Below are positions 1 through 9,331 of a stretch of DNA of 64,000 nucleotides, piece after piece (the first letter of the stretch is position 1; every line of letters starts with the position of its first letter). Under the pieces are notes generated by a model. It made no database searches, was not told the origin of the DNA, and saw nothing but the letters and a program-made list of their open reading frames with translations. Position numbers and translations under genes: made by a program. Location: contig JBJEWF010000042.1 in assembly GCA_051884915.1 (NCBI GenBank), forward strand, positions 1-64,000, read 5' to 3'. The stretch is from RUG572 sp051884915 (GTDB lineage Bacteria; Verrucomicrobiota; Kiritimatiellia; RFP12; UBA1067).

Positions 1-2
1 GA

Positions 3-190
3 GGGGACTGTCCCCATGTGTGAGGAAAATGTGTCTAATTTGTGAACGGGAGGAAACATCCGAGAGAAATGTTGCATGCTTCTGTAAGGATTGCCGCGGC
101 GTAAGGGGACTGTCCCCCATGTCTGGGGAACGGCGGACGGTGTAAGGGGGACAGTCCCCATGTGTGAGAACGGCGTAAGGGGACAGTCCC
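3..190. repeat. Four copies of a short perfect palindrome, GGGGACWGTCCCC
   Basis: The palindrome GGGGAC(T/A)GTCCCC lies at 3-15, 105-117 and 147-159, and lacks its last base at 179-190. Copies 2, 3 and 4 are preceded by GTAA, and copies 1 and 3 are followed by ATGTGTGAG, so the repeated unit is longer than the palindrome. No credible gene covers the region. Each unit could fold into a small hairpin. The arrangement resembles REP-type intergenic repeats mobilised by RAYT transposases, but no such transposase is in the window, so that link is inference. Confidence 0.75.
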
Positions 191-337
191 TCCTTTTCCT
201 GTCCTTCTTCTTCGGCTCCATCTGCGGTAGCGTCATCTGCAAGTTCGTCCGTTGTCCTGTTGCCGTCCTATTGCAGGGGTAAATGACCATGCCCTTTGGG
301 CATTTGCTCCGGCAATCCAGTTCGCTGCAATTTGCAA

Positions 338-364
338 TTGACAAAATGGGGGGGGGGGTATAAT
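338..364 (+). promoter_or_regulatory. Promoter with an 11-G homopolymer in its spacer
   Basis: A perfect -35 box TTGACA (338-343) and a perfect -10 box TATAAT (359-364) are separated by only 15 bases. Eleven of those are an uninterrupted G run (348-358). It drives the giant surface protein that starts at 429. A gain of two Gs would give the optimal 17-base spacer, so slipped-strand changes in the tract would be expected to alter expression. Confidence 0.8.
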
Positions 365-428
365 ATCAGTATTCTTGGGGCGAAGAGGGTCCAAGTTGGT
401 TTCAAGAAACCGGTGAAGGAGGTTGTCC

Positions 429-3400
429 ATGGGGAACAGATGGTTGGCTGGTGTTCTGTGTCTGGCGGCGGGGAGTTTCGCCGTCGAAAGCGTGGCGGCC
501 GAGAGCGGCCTCATCGAGGCGTTCACGGCCACGAGCGTGAGCGGGGACGTGTTTCCGTTCCGCTATCTGCCGAGCGCCATCGCGGGCGGCACGACAGGGA
601 GCAGAAGCACGCACGCCATCGACCGGACGAATCCCGGAACCTGGGCGCCGGAACTCGTCTACCAGCTTGAACGCTACGCGAAGGACATGACCGTGACGTT
701 CACGAACCTCGTGCCCCAAGCCACCTACACGGTCGAGCTGCATCTGACCGAGAACTGGTTCGGCGGCGACAGCGGGGGCACCGGCGAGGGCCGTCGCGTG
801 TGGAAGGTGCTCGTCAACGGCGAAACGAAGGAAACGGGCATCGACATCTACAAGGAGGCGGGTGGCGCGTGGAAGGCGCTCGTCAAGCCGTACTCGTGTC
901 TCGCGGACGCGAACGGCCAGATTGCGGTGCGGATGGTGGCGACGACGGACAACGCGCACTTCTCCGGCATTGCGCTCTTCGGCACGGCGAGTCCCGCCAA
1001 GCCCGTGCTCGTCGGCTCGCGTGTCGCCGGCAGCGCCGACCTCAAGTTCGAGTGGGCGGCGGTCGCCGACACGTTGCGCTACTATCTCCAGCGCAGCACG
1101 GAGAGCGCGGAAGGCCCCTGGTCGACGGTGGGCGATCCGCTTGTGTCCGAAACGACGACGGCGACGCACGCATACGCCGCGGATCCCACCTCGTCCGCCT
1201 GGTATCGCCTCGTGGCGTCGAACGGCGTGGCCGCGGTTTCATCCGACGTGGTGTCTTTCGAGGCCGCCGCCGTGACGGATACCCTGAAGACGACGGGGTC
1301 CACGGTGGCGGACGCCGCCGCCGCCACCTACGGCATCTCCATCGTCGGCGACGACGCGGACGGACCCAATACGCTTGCCGCGGACGAGGTGACGGCGGCG
1401 GGCTATCTGCTGGAGGCGGACGGCGATTCGACGCTCGCGCTCGGCGAGGGGCAGACCTTCACCGTGGGCGCGCTGGGCGTGGGCGCGGTCGCGCGCACGC
1501 TGACCGTGCAGGGCGCGGGCACGCTCGCGGCGAAGGACGGCATACTGGGGCTTTCGGTGAAGGACGAGAACGCGAAGCTGCTCGTCACGGCGCCCGTCTC
1601 GGGCGGCGGCAAGGGGCAGATTGTCAAACGAGGCGCGGGCACGGCCACGTTTGCCGGTCCGCTTACGGGCATCACCACCTATGTGGTCGGCGAAGGCGCG
1701 TTCATCTACTCCACGGATGAGGATGTCGACGGCGAGGCGGCGGTCGTCGCCGGCGCCGGCGACTTCGTGAAGGCGGGCACGGGCGTGCTGACGCTGACGG
1801 GCACGAGCCCCGACTTCGCGGGCGACGCGATCGTCCGGGCGGGCACGTTGCGCTTCGGCAGGTCGGGGTCGGTCTTCGGGAACAGCGCGGGGCGGCTCGT
1901 CGTCGAGGCGGGCGGCGCGCTGGACGTCGCCACGCCGGCGGTGTCCGAAAACGGCGTGAAACTGGGCGCGCGCACGGTGGTCGTCTCGGGCGCGGGGCCG
2001 GACGGGAAGGGCGCCATCGTGAGCGGCGGCCTGTGCCAGTACAACGCCTTCGCCAATGGCGAACTCGCGGGCGACGTCGTCTTCGGCGGCGGCGGCGACA
2101 CGCTGAGCTCGACGATCGGCCGCTGGGACTTCCGCAACGGCGCGTTCAACCTGAACGGACACAGCATCCGCAAGATCGGCAAGAACATGGTGTGCTTCAC
2201 GGGCGTGAACCTTTCGGGCGACACGGGCGTGGAGATCAACGTCGAGGAAGGCTATTGGTCGAGCGAGACGTCGACGAGCTACGCGGGCGGTTCGCAGAAT
2301 GCGTTCAACATCTCCTCCGGCGCCTATCTCGACCTCTACAACATGGCCCAGCCGATCACCTGGACCGTCAACTTCGCGGACGGCGCCTTCTTGAAGGGCC
2401 GGAACGGTTCCAGCAAGCAGAACCACATCACGGGACCCGTCATCCTTGCGCCGGGCCGGGCGAATCTGCGCTCGATGGGGGGCGTTTACGCGACGCTGGA
2501 TGGCGTCGTCTCGGGCGCGGGCGGCATCAATGGCGTCTGCGAAAGCGCCGGCCGCGTTACGCTCGCCAACCCCGCGAACACCTACACGGGCGGCACCACC
2601 GTCCAGGGCGGCGATCTGGCCGCCGTTTACAGGGGTTCGCTGCCGGGATACGACGACCCCGAAAAGCTCGTCATCACCAACGCCACGCTCATTCTCACGT
2701 TCCAGGATGGCGCGGACGGCACGTGGGGGTCGGACGACGTGCGGGGGCTTGTGTCGCGCGGGCATCTCAAGTCGTCCAGTTCCCGCATCGGGCTGGAGGT
2801 CGCAGACGCCGCGGAGACGCGCCAGTTCACCGGCGATCTCACCATGCCGCTGGGAGCCTTGTCGAAGTATGGCGATGGCGCCATCGCCTTCGACGGGGCG
2901 ATCACGTGGCAGGACGGCGGCTATGAGCATTACGCCGGTTCGGCGACCTTCAGCGGTCCGGTGTACGCGTCCTCCACGTTCAGTGCGCGGATCGGTCGCG
3001 TCTCCCTCCTTGACGGGGCCGTGCTGACGACGAAGGTGAAAACGGCGATCGCGATCGGCACCGTCTCCGGCGACCTGACGCGCCTCGTCGTCTCCAACGC
3101 GACGGTCGTCACGGATACGGAAATCCCCTACAACCAGTCGTCGGAGGGTCTCTACGTCGGCAAAAACGATTGCGCGCGCGCGATTCTGGAGGTGTGCGAC
3201 GGGGCCATGATCAGCAACAAGTACGTCGTCGGCCATCAGGTGCGGGCGCAGGGCGCGATCCACCAGCGCGGGGGGCGCGTCGTCAACTGCGGCGGCGCGG
3301 CGAACGACATCTGCATCGGCGTCTACGGCTACGGCTATCTGGAACTGACCGGCGGCTACCATGAATGGATGGGCTATGGACAGGTCTGTTCGCAGGGCGC

Positions 3401-5348
3401 GTCGGCGAACGGCGTCTTCGTGCAGCACGGCGGCACGTTCGAGTTCAACCAGAACCACAACGGGCGCATGGCGATCAACCGCAGCGCGGGCGGCGGGCAC
3501 GGCGAGATCTACCAGGACGGCGGCACGTTCCACCTGGCGGGCAAGATGATCATGGGCGAGATGGACAACTACCGGGGCGGCGTTTCGTGGTGGACGATCG
3601 ACGGCGCCGCCTCCGCCGTGGTGGACAGTCTGATCGACATGGCCGACCGCACGAACCATGTCGCAATCCTGAACCTCAACGGCGGCGTCCTGGAGACGCA
3701 ATACATCACCGCGCGGGCGGAGAAGACCGCGGATCTGGACACGGCGAAGGCTTTCGTGAACTTCAACGGCGGCACGCTCCGGTCGCGCGTCGACGGCGAA
3801 CTCTTCCGCGGCGCCGCGGGCCATCTTCCGGACGCCGTCACGATTTACGCGGGCGGCGCGACGTTCGACACGGCCGGACGCGTCTCGTCCGTCCAGGTTC
3901 CGCTCGTGAAGCCGTCCGGCTCGGGCCTCGCCTCGATCACGGCACCCGATCTCGCCGACTATATCGGCTCGCCCGTCTTCACCATCACGGGCGACGGCGA
4001 GGGCGCCACGGCGCACGCCGTCTACGATGCCCGCACGATGAAGGTCACGGGCGTGAAGATCACCTCGCCCGGCACGGGCTACACCTACGCCACGGTCACG
4101 AGCAAGGACGGCGGCTGGACGAACGTGGTCGCCTGCACGGCGACGCTCGCCGCGAACGCGACCACGGGCGGCTTGACGAAGACGGGCGCGGGTTCGCTCA
4201 CGCTCACCGCCGCGAACACGTTCGGCGGCGCGGTGCGCGTCCTGGAGGGCACGCTCGCCGTGACGAGGTCGGACGCGTTCCCCGAGGGGAACGAACTGGT
4301 TCTCGACGGCGGTTGCTTCGACGGCGGCGGTGCGACGGTCACCGCCGGCGTGGTGCGGGTCGTCTCGGGCACGCTGAAGAACGTCACGCTCGTCTGCGAT
4401 TCGTTCGAGAAGACGGGCGAGGGCGGGCTGAACCTCTTCGACGCCGAAATCTGCTCGAAATCCGGCATCGTGATCGAGGCGGGGCCGGTGCTCGTGCGCG
4501 CGATACCGGGTCTGCTGGAGGGACAGCTCGCGGGGGTGAAGAACTGGGAGGACGCGAATCCCGGGACGGCCGTCCGGCTGAATTGCGCGCAGGCGGAGGT
4601 CGCGTCCAACAGCGACTACGGGGCGAACATCACCTGGGTCTACACCGGCTACATCTGGAACCGCACGGGCGGCACGGCGGCATGGACGCTGGGGGCGAAC
4701 TTCGACGACTACGTGCGGGTGTGGATCGACGGCGAACTGGTGCTCGACCAGACGAGCTGCTGGGACGGCGCCAAGGCGACGGTCTCCCTCTCGCCGGGCC
4801 CCCACCGTTTCGAGGCGCGCTTCTCCAACGGCACGCGCCTCGGCGGCCGCGTGACGGGGGACGGCGTCAAGCAGTGGGACGAGAAACCGCCGGCATTCGG
4901 CTTCGCCATCGATTTCGAGGGCCGCGACGCGTTCACGGCGGCGAATTTCGCGGTGCCGGTGGATCCGGGCGACGGTTCGCTCTTCACGCTCGCCCAGTCG
5001 ACGCGCATGGCGCTCAACGACCTTACCAGCGGCGCGGTGGATGTTCAGGGCGATCTTGCCGTGACGGGCGCGTGGACGCTGGACGCGACGCAGCTGCTTG
5101 CGGACGAGGGGTTGACGGTTTCGGGCGCGCTCGACCTCTCCGGCGTGACGGAACTGGTCCTCCGCAACGGCGAAGCCCTCGCGAAGAAGTCGGTCGTTCT
5201 GGCGCGCGCGACGGGCGGAATCACGGTCGATCCCGCCGACCTTCTCGCGCGGACGACGGGCCTGCCGAAGGGCAACTGGACGATTGTCGTTTCCGGTTCC
5301 GACCTGCGGTTGAACTACGTCAACGGCACGACGGTCATCCTGCGCTAG
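429..5348 (+). CDS. Giant secreted malectin / autotransporter-associated beta-strand-repeat / PA14 protein
   Basis: This 1639-residue protein is probably displayed on the cell surface or secreted, with carbohydrate contact likely. I chose ATG 429 because AAGGAGG (416-422) lies six bases upstream. A Sec signal peptide covers about residues 1-26. A malectin-like domain (about 27-190) and a fibronectin-III-like module (about 195-285) follow, then a long beta-solenoid region. That region has autotransporter-associated strand repeats, clearest near residues 1247-1278 (GLTKTGAGSLTLTAANTF and the following EGTL). A PA14-like domain lies at about 1370-1490. There is no C-terminal autotransporter barrel. 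The protein ends in NGTTVILR, a tail resembling those of the two giant proteins at 53430 and 60367. The substrate is unknown. Transcription is probably phase variable through the poly-G spacer upstream. Confidence 0.85.
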   Translation: MGNRWLAGVLCLAAGSFAVESVAAESGLIEAFTATSVSGDVFPFRYLPSAIAGGTTGSRSTHAIDRTNPGTWAPELVYQLERYAKDMTVTFTNLVPQATYTVELHLTENWFGGDSGGTGEGRRVWKVLVNGETKETGIDIYKEAGGAWKALVKPYSCLADANGQIAVRMVATTDNAHFSGIALFGTASPAKPVLVGSRVAGSADLKFEWAAVADTLRYYLQRSTESAEGPWSTVGDPLVSETTTATHAYAADPTSSAWYRLVASNGVAAVSSDVVSFEAAAVTDTLKTTGSTVADAAAATYGISIVGDDADGPNTLAADEVTAAGYLLEADGDSTLALGEGQTFTVGALGVGAVARTLTVQGAGTLAAKDGILGLSVKDENAKLLVTAPVSGGGKGQIVKRGAGTATFAGPLTGITTYVVGEGAFIYSTDEDVDGEAAVVAGAGDFVKAGTGVLTLTGTSPDFAGDAIVRAGTLRFGRSGSVFGNSAGRLVVEAGGALDVATPAVSENGVKLGARTVVVSGAGPDGKGAIVSGGLCQYNAFANGELAGDVVFGGGGDTLSSTIGRWDFRNGAFNLNGHSIRKIGKNMVCFTGVNLSGDTGVEINVEEGYWSSETSTSYAGGSQNAFNISSGAYLDLYNMAQPITWTVNFADGAFLKGRNGSSKQNHITGPVILAPGRANLRSMGGVYATLDGVVSGAGGINGVCESAGRVTLANPANTYTGGTTVQGGDLAAVYRGSLPGYDDPEKLVITNATLILTFQDGADGTWGSDDVRGLVSRGHLKSSSSRIGLEVADAAETRQFTGDLTMPLGALSKYGDGAIAFDGAITWQDGGYEHYAGSATFSGPVYASSTFSARIGRVSLLDGAVLTTKVKTAIAIGTVSGDLTRLVVSNATVVTDTEIPYNQSSEGLYVGKNDCARAILEVCDGAMISNKYVVGHQVRAQGAIHQRGGRVVNCGGAANDICIGVYGYGYLELTGGYHEWMGYGQVCSQGASANGVFVQHGGTFEFNQNHNGRMAINRSAGGGHGEIYQDGGTFHLAGKMIMGEMDNYRGGVSWWTIDGAASAVVDSLIDMADRTNHVAILNLNGGVLETQYITARAEKTADLDTAKAFVNFNGGTLRSRVDGELFRGAAGHLPDAVTIYAGGATFDTAGRVSSVQVPLVKPSGSGLASITAPDLADYIGSPVFTITGDGEGATAHAVYDARTMKVTGVKITSPGTGYTYATVTSKDGGWTNVVACTATLAANATTGGLTKTGAGSLTLTAANTFGGAVRVLEGTLAVTRSDAFPEGNELVLDGGCFDGGGATVTAGVVRVVSGTLKNVTLVCDSFEKTGEGGLNLFDAEICSKSGIVIEAGPVLVRAIPGLLEGQLAGVKNWEDANPGTAVRLNCAQAEVASNSDYGANITWVYTGYIWNRTGGTAAWTLGANFDDYVRVWIDGELVLDQTSCWDGAKATVSLSPGPHRFEARFSNGTRLGGRVTGDGVKQWDEKPPAFGFAIDFEGRDAFTAANFAVPVDPGDGSLFTLAQSTRMALNDLTSGAVDVQGDLAVTGAWTLDATQLLADEGLTVSGALDLSGVTELVLRNGEALAKKSVVLARATGGITVDPADLLARTTGLPKGNWTIVVSGSDLRLNYVNGTTVILR

Positions 5349-5369
5349 CGCCGGCCCCGGCCGCGCGGA

Positions 5370-5397
5370 ACCGGAGGACCGGCGCCGGCCCTCCGGT
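5370..5397 (+). terminator. Stem-loop after the giant surface gene
   Basis: ACCGGAGG (5370-5377) pairs perfectly with CCTCCGGT (5390-5397), and the 12-base loop is itself palindromic (CCGGCGCCGG). No T-run follows. It may stop transcription or protect the 3' end, but it is not a canonical intrinsic terminator. Confidence 0.4.
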
Positions 5398-5467
5398 CCC
5401 CGCGCGACGCCATCGCCCGCAAACCTCCGGCGATCGGTTCCCCGAAGCCCTCTCCGTCGGCCGATTA

Positions 5468-5478
5468 TGCTATAATGG
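5468..5478 (+). promoter_or_regulatory. Extended -10 promoter of the citrate synthase gene
   Basis: TGCTATAATGG contains TATAAT at 5471-5476 and the TG of an extended -10 box. No recognisable -35 box lies 17 bases upstream. The same 11-mer recurs at 30286, 37715 and 49340. Confidence 0.75.
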
Positions 5479-5507
5479 CTCCTCTCTGAACAAGGAGTTA
5501 TGCTGCA

Positions 5508-6857
5508 ATGATCGATTCTACATGGTTGAAGTCGAGGGCCGACGACGTGCGCAACGCCGACCGGATTGACCCTGCGCTCTACCACCGCTATTCCGTCAAG
5601 CGCGGTTTGCGCAACGCCGACGGCACGGGCGTTCTCGTCGGCTTGACCACGATCGGCAACGTCCACGGCTACGTGGTTTCCGAAGGCGAGAAGATCGCCG
5701 TTCCCGGTCAGCTGTTCTACCGTGGCATTGACGTCGTCGAACTCGTCCGCGCGTGCGAACGCGAGCGGCGTTTCGGTTTCGAGGAATGCGCCTATCTGCT
5801 GCTTTTCGGCAAGCTGCCCACGAAGGACCAGCTCAAGGAGTGGGAGATCCTGCTGGCCGAGCACCGCCGCCTTCCCGACGGTTTCAAGGAAAAGGCCATC
5901 ATCCGCGCCCCCGGCAAGGATCTGATGAACTCCATCGCGCGCGCGGTGCTCACGGCCTACACCTACGACACGACGCCCGACCTGCTCGACATCGAGACCA
6001 ACCTCCGCCAGGCGATCGAACTGATCGCCGGATTCCCGACGATCGCCGCCTACGCCTACCAGGCCAAGGCCCACTACCATCTCGGCCATTCGCTGATGCT
6101 CCGCTATCCCGACCCGGTCAAAAGCACGGCCGAAAATTTCCTCTCCCTGATCCGCGAGGACGGACGCTACACGCAGCTGGAGGCCGAGACGCTGGACCTC
6201 GCGCTGATCATCCACGCGGAACACGGCGGCGGCAACAACTCGAGTTTTGTCACGCACGTCGTGACCTCCTCCTTCTCCGACATGTATTCGACGATTGCCG
6301 CGGCGGCGCTTTCGCTGAAGGGAAGCCGCCATGGCGGCGCGAATCTGCGGACGATGCGCCAGATGGCGGAGATGAAGCAGAACATCGGCGACTGGACGAA
6401 TGAAGGCGAAGTGGCCGACTATCTGGGGAAGATTTCCGCGAAGGAGGCTGGCGACGGCACGGGGCTGATCTACGGCCTCGGCCATGCCGTCTACACGATT
6501 TCCGATCCGCGCGCGCTTCTGCTGAAGGAGAAGGCCCGCCAGCTGGCGGAGGCGACGGGCCGGCAGGACGAGTTCGCCCTCTACAACGCGGTCGAGACGC
6601 TGGGGCCGGAAGTCATCCGCAGATGCCATCCCGGCGCGCGGGACGTGTGTGCGAACGTCGACCTGTATTCGGGTTTTGTCTACGACATGCTGAACATCCC
6701 GCAGGATCTCTACACGCCGCTTTTCGCCATCGGCCGCGTCGTCGGCTGGGTGGCGCACCGCATGGAGGAACTCTACAACTCGGGACCGATCATCCGGCCT
6801 GCCTACAAGCCGATCTACAAGTCCCACGACTACGTCGCGATGGCGAATCGCGGCTAG
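5508..6857 (+). CDS. gltA: Citrate synthase
   Basis: Condenses acetyl-CoA and oxaloacetate to citrate in the cytoplasm, giving entry to the TCA cycle or to glutamate synthesis. At 449 residues it is of ordinary length. The three catalytic residues of the family are visible: His275 in SRHGGAN, His326 in GLGHAVY and Asp385 in NVDLYSGF. ATG 5508 has AAGGAG (5492-5497) ten bases upstream, and an extended -10 promoter lies 32 bases before the start. A 2-methylcitrate synthase role cannot be excluded by eye. No other TCA gene is nearby. Confidence 0.93.
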   Translation: MIDSTWLKSRADDVRNADRIDPALYHRYSVKRGLRNADGTGVLVGLTTIGNVHGYVVSEGEKIAVPGQLFYRGIDVVELVRACERERRFGFEECAYLLLFGKLPTKDQLKEWEILLAEHRRLPDGFKEKAIIRAPGKDLMNSIARAVLTAYTYDTTPDLLDIETNLRQAIELIAGFPTIAAYAYQAKAHYHLGHSLMLRYPDPVKSTAENFLSLIREDGRYTQLEAETLDLALIIHAEHGGGNNSSFVTHVVTSSFSDMYSTIAAAALSLKGSRHGGANLRTMRQMAEMKQNIGDWTNEGEVADYLGKISAKEAGDGTGLIYGLGHAVYTISDPRALLLKEKARQLAEATGRQDEFALYNAVETLGPEVIRRCHPGARDVCANVDLYSGFVYDMLNIPQDLYTPLFAIGRVVGWVAHRMEELYNSGPIIRPAYKPIYKSHDYVAMANRG

Positions 6858-6912
6858 GGGCCTTCTCCGCAAACGGACTTTCACGAACATCAAAGGCAAA
6901 GGAAAAACGAAT

Positions 6913-7740
6913 ATGGGCAAGAATCTTCTCATCCCCTGCCGTCCCGTGCAGGGCTACAACAGGATCTTCGACGTTGGCGAACACGGGATGCGCCTGACGA
7001 AGTTCGGGCTCGTCAAGCTCGCGGCCGGCACGGTCTTCGAGGAGACGACGGGGGAGTTCGAGGTCGCGCTCGTTCTCGTCGGCGGCAACTTCAAGGCGTC
7101 GGGCGCGGGCTGGAGTTTCACCGTGGCGGACGGCCGCGCGGATCCGTTCTCCGGCAAGCCGCACTGCCTCTACATGCCGCGCCGCACGGCGTACCGGATC
7201 GAGGCGCTGTCCGACGTGGAACTCGCGTTCAACGGTTCGCCCGCCACGCGCGATACGGCGAAGCCGACGCTCATCCGGCCGGAGGACACGCGCCACATCG
7301 CGCTGGGCAAGGACAACTGGACGCGCACGAGCGAGATCATCCTCGACGAGACGTTCGATTCCGAACACCTCTACATCGGCGAAGGCATGATTCCGTCCGG
7401 CAACTGGTCGGGCTATCCGTCCCACCGCCATGACGTCAACAATCCGCCGGCGGAGCTCGACATGGAGGAGACCTACTTCTATCTCTTCAATCCGGGCCGG
7501 GGGTTCGGCTTCCAGAGCGTCTATACGCCCCGGGGCGTGAAGGCCCGGAAGTTCGGCGAGGAGCTGAACGAAGCCTACCGCGTGCAGAGCTACGACACGG
7601 TTGCCATTGCCGAAGGCTACCATCCGCTCGTGGGGGCGCCGGGCTACCAGATGTACTATCTGTGGACGATGGCGGGCGAACAGGGGCGCGGACTGATTTC
7701 CTCGATGGATCCGGACCACGCCTGGGTCAAAAACGCCTGA
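6913..7740 (+). CDS. iolB: 5-deoxy-glucuronate isomerase-like protein (IolB/KduI cupin family)
   Basis: A 275-residue bicupin resembling IolB, which isomerises 5-deoxy-D-glucuronate during myo-inositol breakdown. The metal-binding stretch is visible: PSHRHDVNNPPAELDMEETY has the H-x-H and later Glu of the cupin site, and FGFQSVYT matches the family's conserved FGLQRVYT region. The start at 6913 follows a purine-rich AAAGGAAAAA stretch. It lies 55 bases after citrate synthase and 22 bases before a sugar kinase, so the three may be co-transcribed. No other clear inositol gene is adjacent, so the substrate could be another uronate. Confidence 0.78.
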   Translation: MGKNLLIPCRPVQGYNRIFDVGEHGMRLTKFGLVKLAAGTVFEETTGEFEVALVLVGGNFKASGAGWSFTVADGRADPFSGKPHCLYMPRRTAYRIEALSDVELAFNGSPATRDTAKPTLIRPEDTRHIALGKDNWTRTSEIILDETFDSEHLYIGEGMIPSGNWSGYPSHRHDVNNPPAELDMEETYFYLFNPGRGFGFQSVYTPRGVKARKFGEELNEAYRVQSYDTVAIAEGYHPLVGAPGYQMYYLWTMAGEQGRGLISSMDPDHAWVKNA

Positions 7741-7762
7741 TCGCCATTCAAGGAGGGATGCC

Positions 7763-9274
7763 GTGAGACTTCTGCTCGGAATCGACTATGGCACGGGCGG
7801 CTGCAAAGTCACCGCGCTGGATGAAACGGGCGCATTCGCGGGCGAGGCCTCGACCGAATACGCAACCTGGCACGAGCATCCGGGGTGGAGCGAGCAGGAG
7901 CCGTCCGACTGGTGGACGGCCCTGCGCGCGTCCTTGCGCAAACTGGCGGCGAAGGGGATCGACCTCCGCGACGTCGCCGCCTGCGCGCTGGACGGATCGA
8001 CGCACAACGCCGTGCTCATGGACGCGGCCTACCGGCCCATCCGGCGGACGATCATGTGGACCGACCAGCGCGCGACGGCCGAGTGCGAGACCCTGCGCGC
8101 CGGCTGGGGCGAAAAGGTCTTCTCGACGGCCTACCAGATGCCGGCGCCCACGTGGACGCTTCCCCAGATGATGTGGCTGAAGGCCCATGAGCCGGACGTC
8201 CTTGCGCGGACCGAGCACGTCCTGTTCGTGAAGGACTACGTCCGCTATCTGCTGACCGGCAACGCCGCAACGGATCGCATCGAAGCCCAGGGCACGCTGT
8301 TCTTCGACATGAAGAACGGAACCTGGAGCGACGAACTCGTCGAACTGGCCGGGTTGAAGCGTTCGGCCCTGCCCGGCTTCCTGCTGCCGACGGACGTCGC
8401 CGGGCGGGTGACGGCGGCGGCCGCCGCCTTTACGGGCCTGCCCGAGGGAACGCCCGTGATCTGCGGGTCCAGCGACAGCGCGGTTGAAGACTACGGCGCC
8501 GGCGCGGTCGAACCGGGCGACCTGATTCTCAAGCTCGCGACGGCCGGCAACGTGAACGCGATGACGGCCGAGGCGCATCCGCATCCGAAGACCCTCACCT
8601 ATTCGCACATCGTGCCGGGCATGTGGTATTCGGTGTCCGCGACGAACGCGGCCGCGTTGTGCCAGCGTTGGATGCGCGACACCTTCTTTGCGGCGAACGC
8701 CGGGCGCGCCCCGGACGCGGCGGCGGTCAACTGGTACGCGGCGATGGACGCGGAGGCCGCGACGAGCGAAATCGGCGCGCGCGGCGTCTTTTTCCATCCG
8801 TATCTGCAGGGCGAGCGCTGTCCGTATTGGGACGCGAATCTGCGGGCGAGTTTCACCGGCGTCTCCATCGGGTCGACGCGCGGCGACTTCTGCCGCGCGC
8901 TGCTTGAAGGCGTGGCGTTCTCGCTGCGCGACTGCTATGGCACGCTGAAGGAGATGCGGCTGCCCGTGAAGCGCATTTTCCTGATCGGGGGCGGCGCGCG
9001 TTCCAGGCTGTGGAGCGAAATCGTCGCGAACGTGTTCAACTGCTCCGTTCAGGTCCCGTCGCCGGGCGACGCCTCGTTTGGGGCGTGTCTGCTGGCGGGA
9101 ACGGGAATCGGGCTGTTCGCCGACGTCAAGGATGCGGTTGCCCGCTGCCTGAAGATCGACCGCACGATCGAACCCGATCCGGCGGCAGCGGCGAAGTACG
9201 ACCGCCTCTACGCGTGCTACAAGCGGATTCACGATGCGCTCGCGCCCGTCTATTCGCCGCGCCAGGATCCCTGA
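7763..9274 (+). CDS. FGGY-family carbohydrate kinase (xylulokinase-like)
   Basis: A 503-residue cytoplasmic kinase that phosphorylates a sugar or polyol with ATP. The N-terminal phosphate loop GIDYGTGGCKVTALD, the family motif around ALDGSTHNAVLMD, the catalytic-Asp region CGSSDSAVEDYGAG and the C-terminal FLIGGGARSRLW element are all present. GTG 7763 is preceded by AAGGAGGG (7750-7757). The protein is closest by eye to XylB-type xylulokinases, but members of the family differ in substrate, so only the family call is firm. The IolB-like gene upstream suggests a role in pentose, polyol or uronate catabolism. Confidence 0.88.
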   Translation: MRLLLGIDYGTGGCKVTALDETGAFAGEASTEYATWHEHPGWSEQEPSDWWTALRASLRKLAAKGIDLRDVAACALDGSTHNAVLMDAAYRPIRRTIMWTDQRATAECETLRAGWGEKVFSTAYQMPAPTWTLPQMMWLKAHEPDVLARTEHVLFVKDYVRYLLTGNAATDRIEAQGTLFFDMKNGTWSDELVELAGLKRSALPGFLLPTDVAGRVTAAAAAFTGLPEGTPVICGSSDSAVEDYGAGAVEPGDLILKLATAGNVNAMTAEAHPHPKTLTYSHIVPGMWYSVSATNAAALCQRWMRDTFFAANAGRAPDAAAVNWYAAMDAEAATSEIGARGVFFHPYLQGERCPYWDANLRASFTGVSIGSTRGDFCRALLEGVAFSLRDCYGTLKEMRLPVKRIFLIGGGARSRLWSEIVANVFNCSVQVPSPGDASFGACLLAGTGIGLFADVKDAVARCLKIDRTIEPDPAAAAKYDRLYACYKRIHDALAPVYSPRQDP

Positions 9275-9331
9275 TCGCCGATTCCCGGTTTCGGCCGGCC
9301 TGCGGCCGCAGAAGAGGAGAGGAAGAGCGTC

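Noticed and set aside
3..190. CRISPR array or insertion-sequence end
   Set aside because: The spacing is irregular, the repeats are too short, no cas or transposase gene is present and no target-site duplication is visible.
1239..6932. A very long minus-strand open frame opposite the first giant gene and citrate synthase
   Set aside because: Its product is Arg/Val-rich without domains and mirrors high-GC codon bias of the real plus-strand genes. Both real genes have signal or catalytic motifs and ribosome-binding sites.
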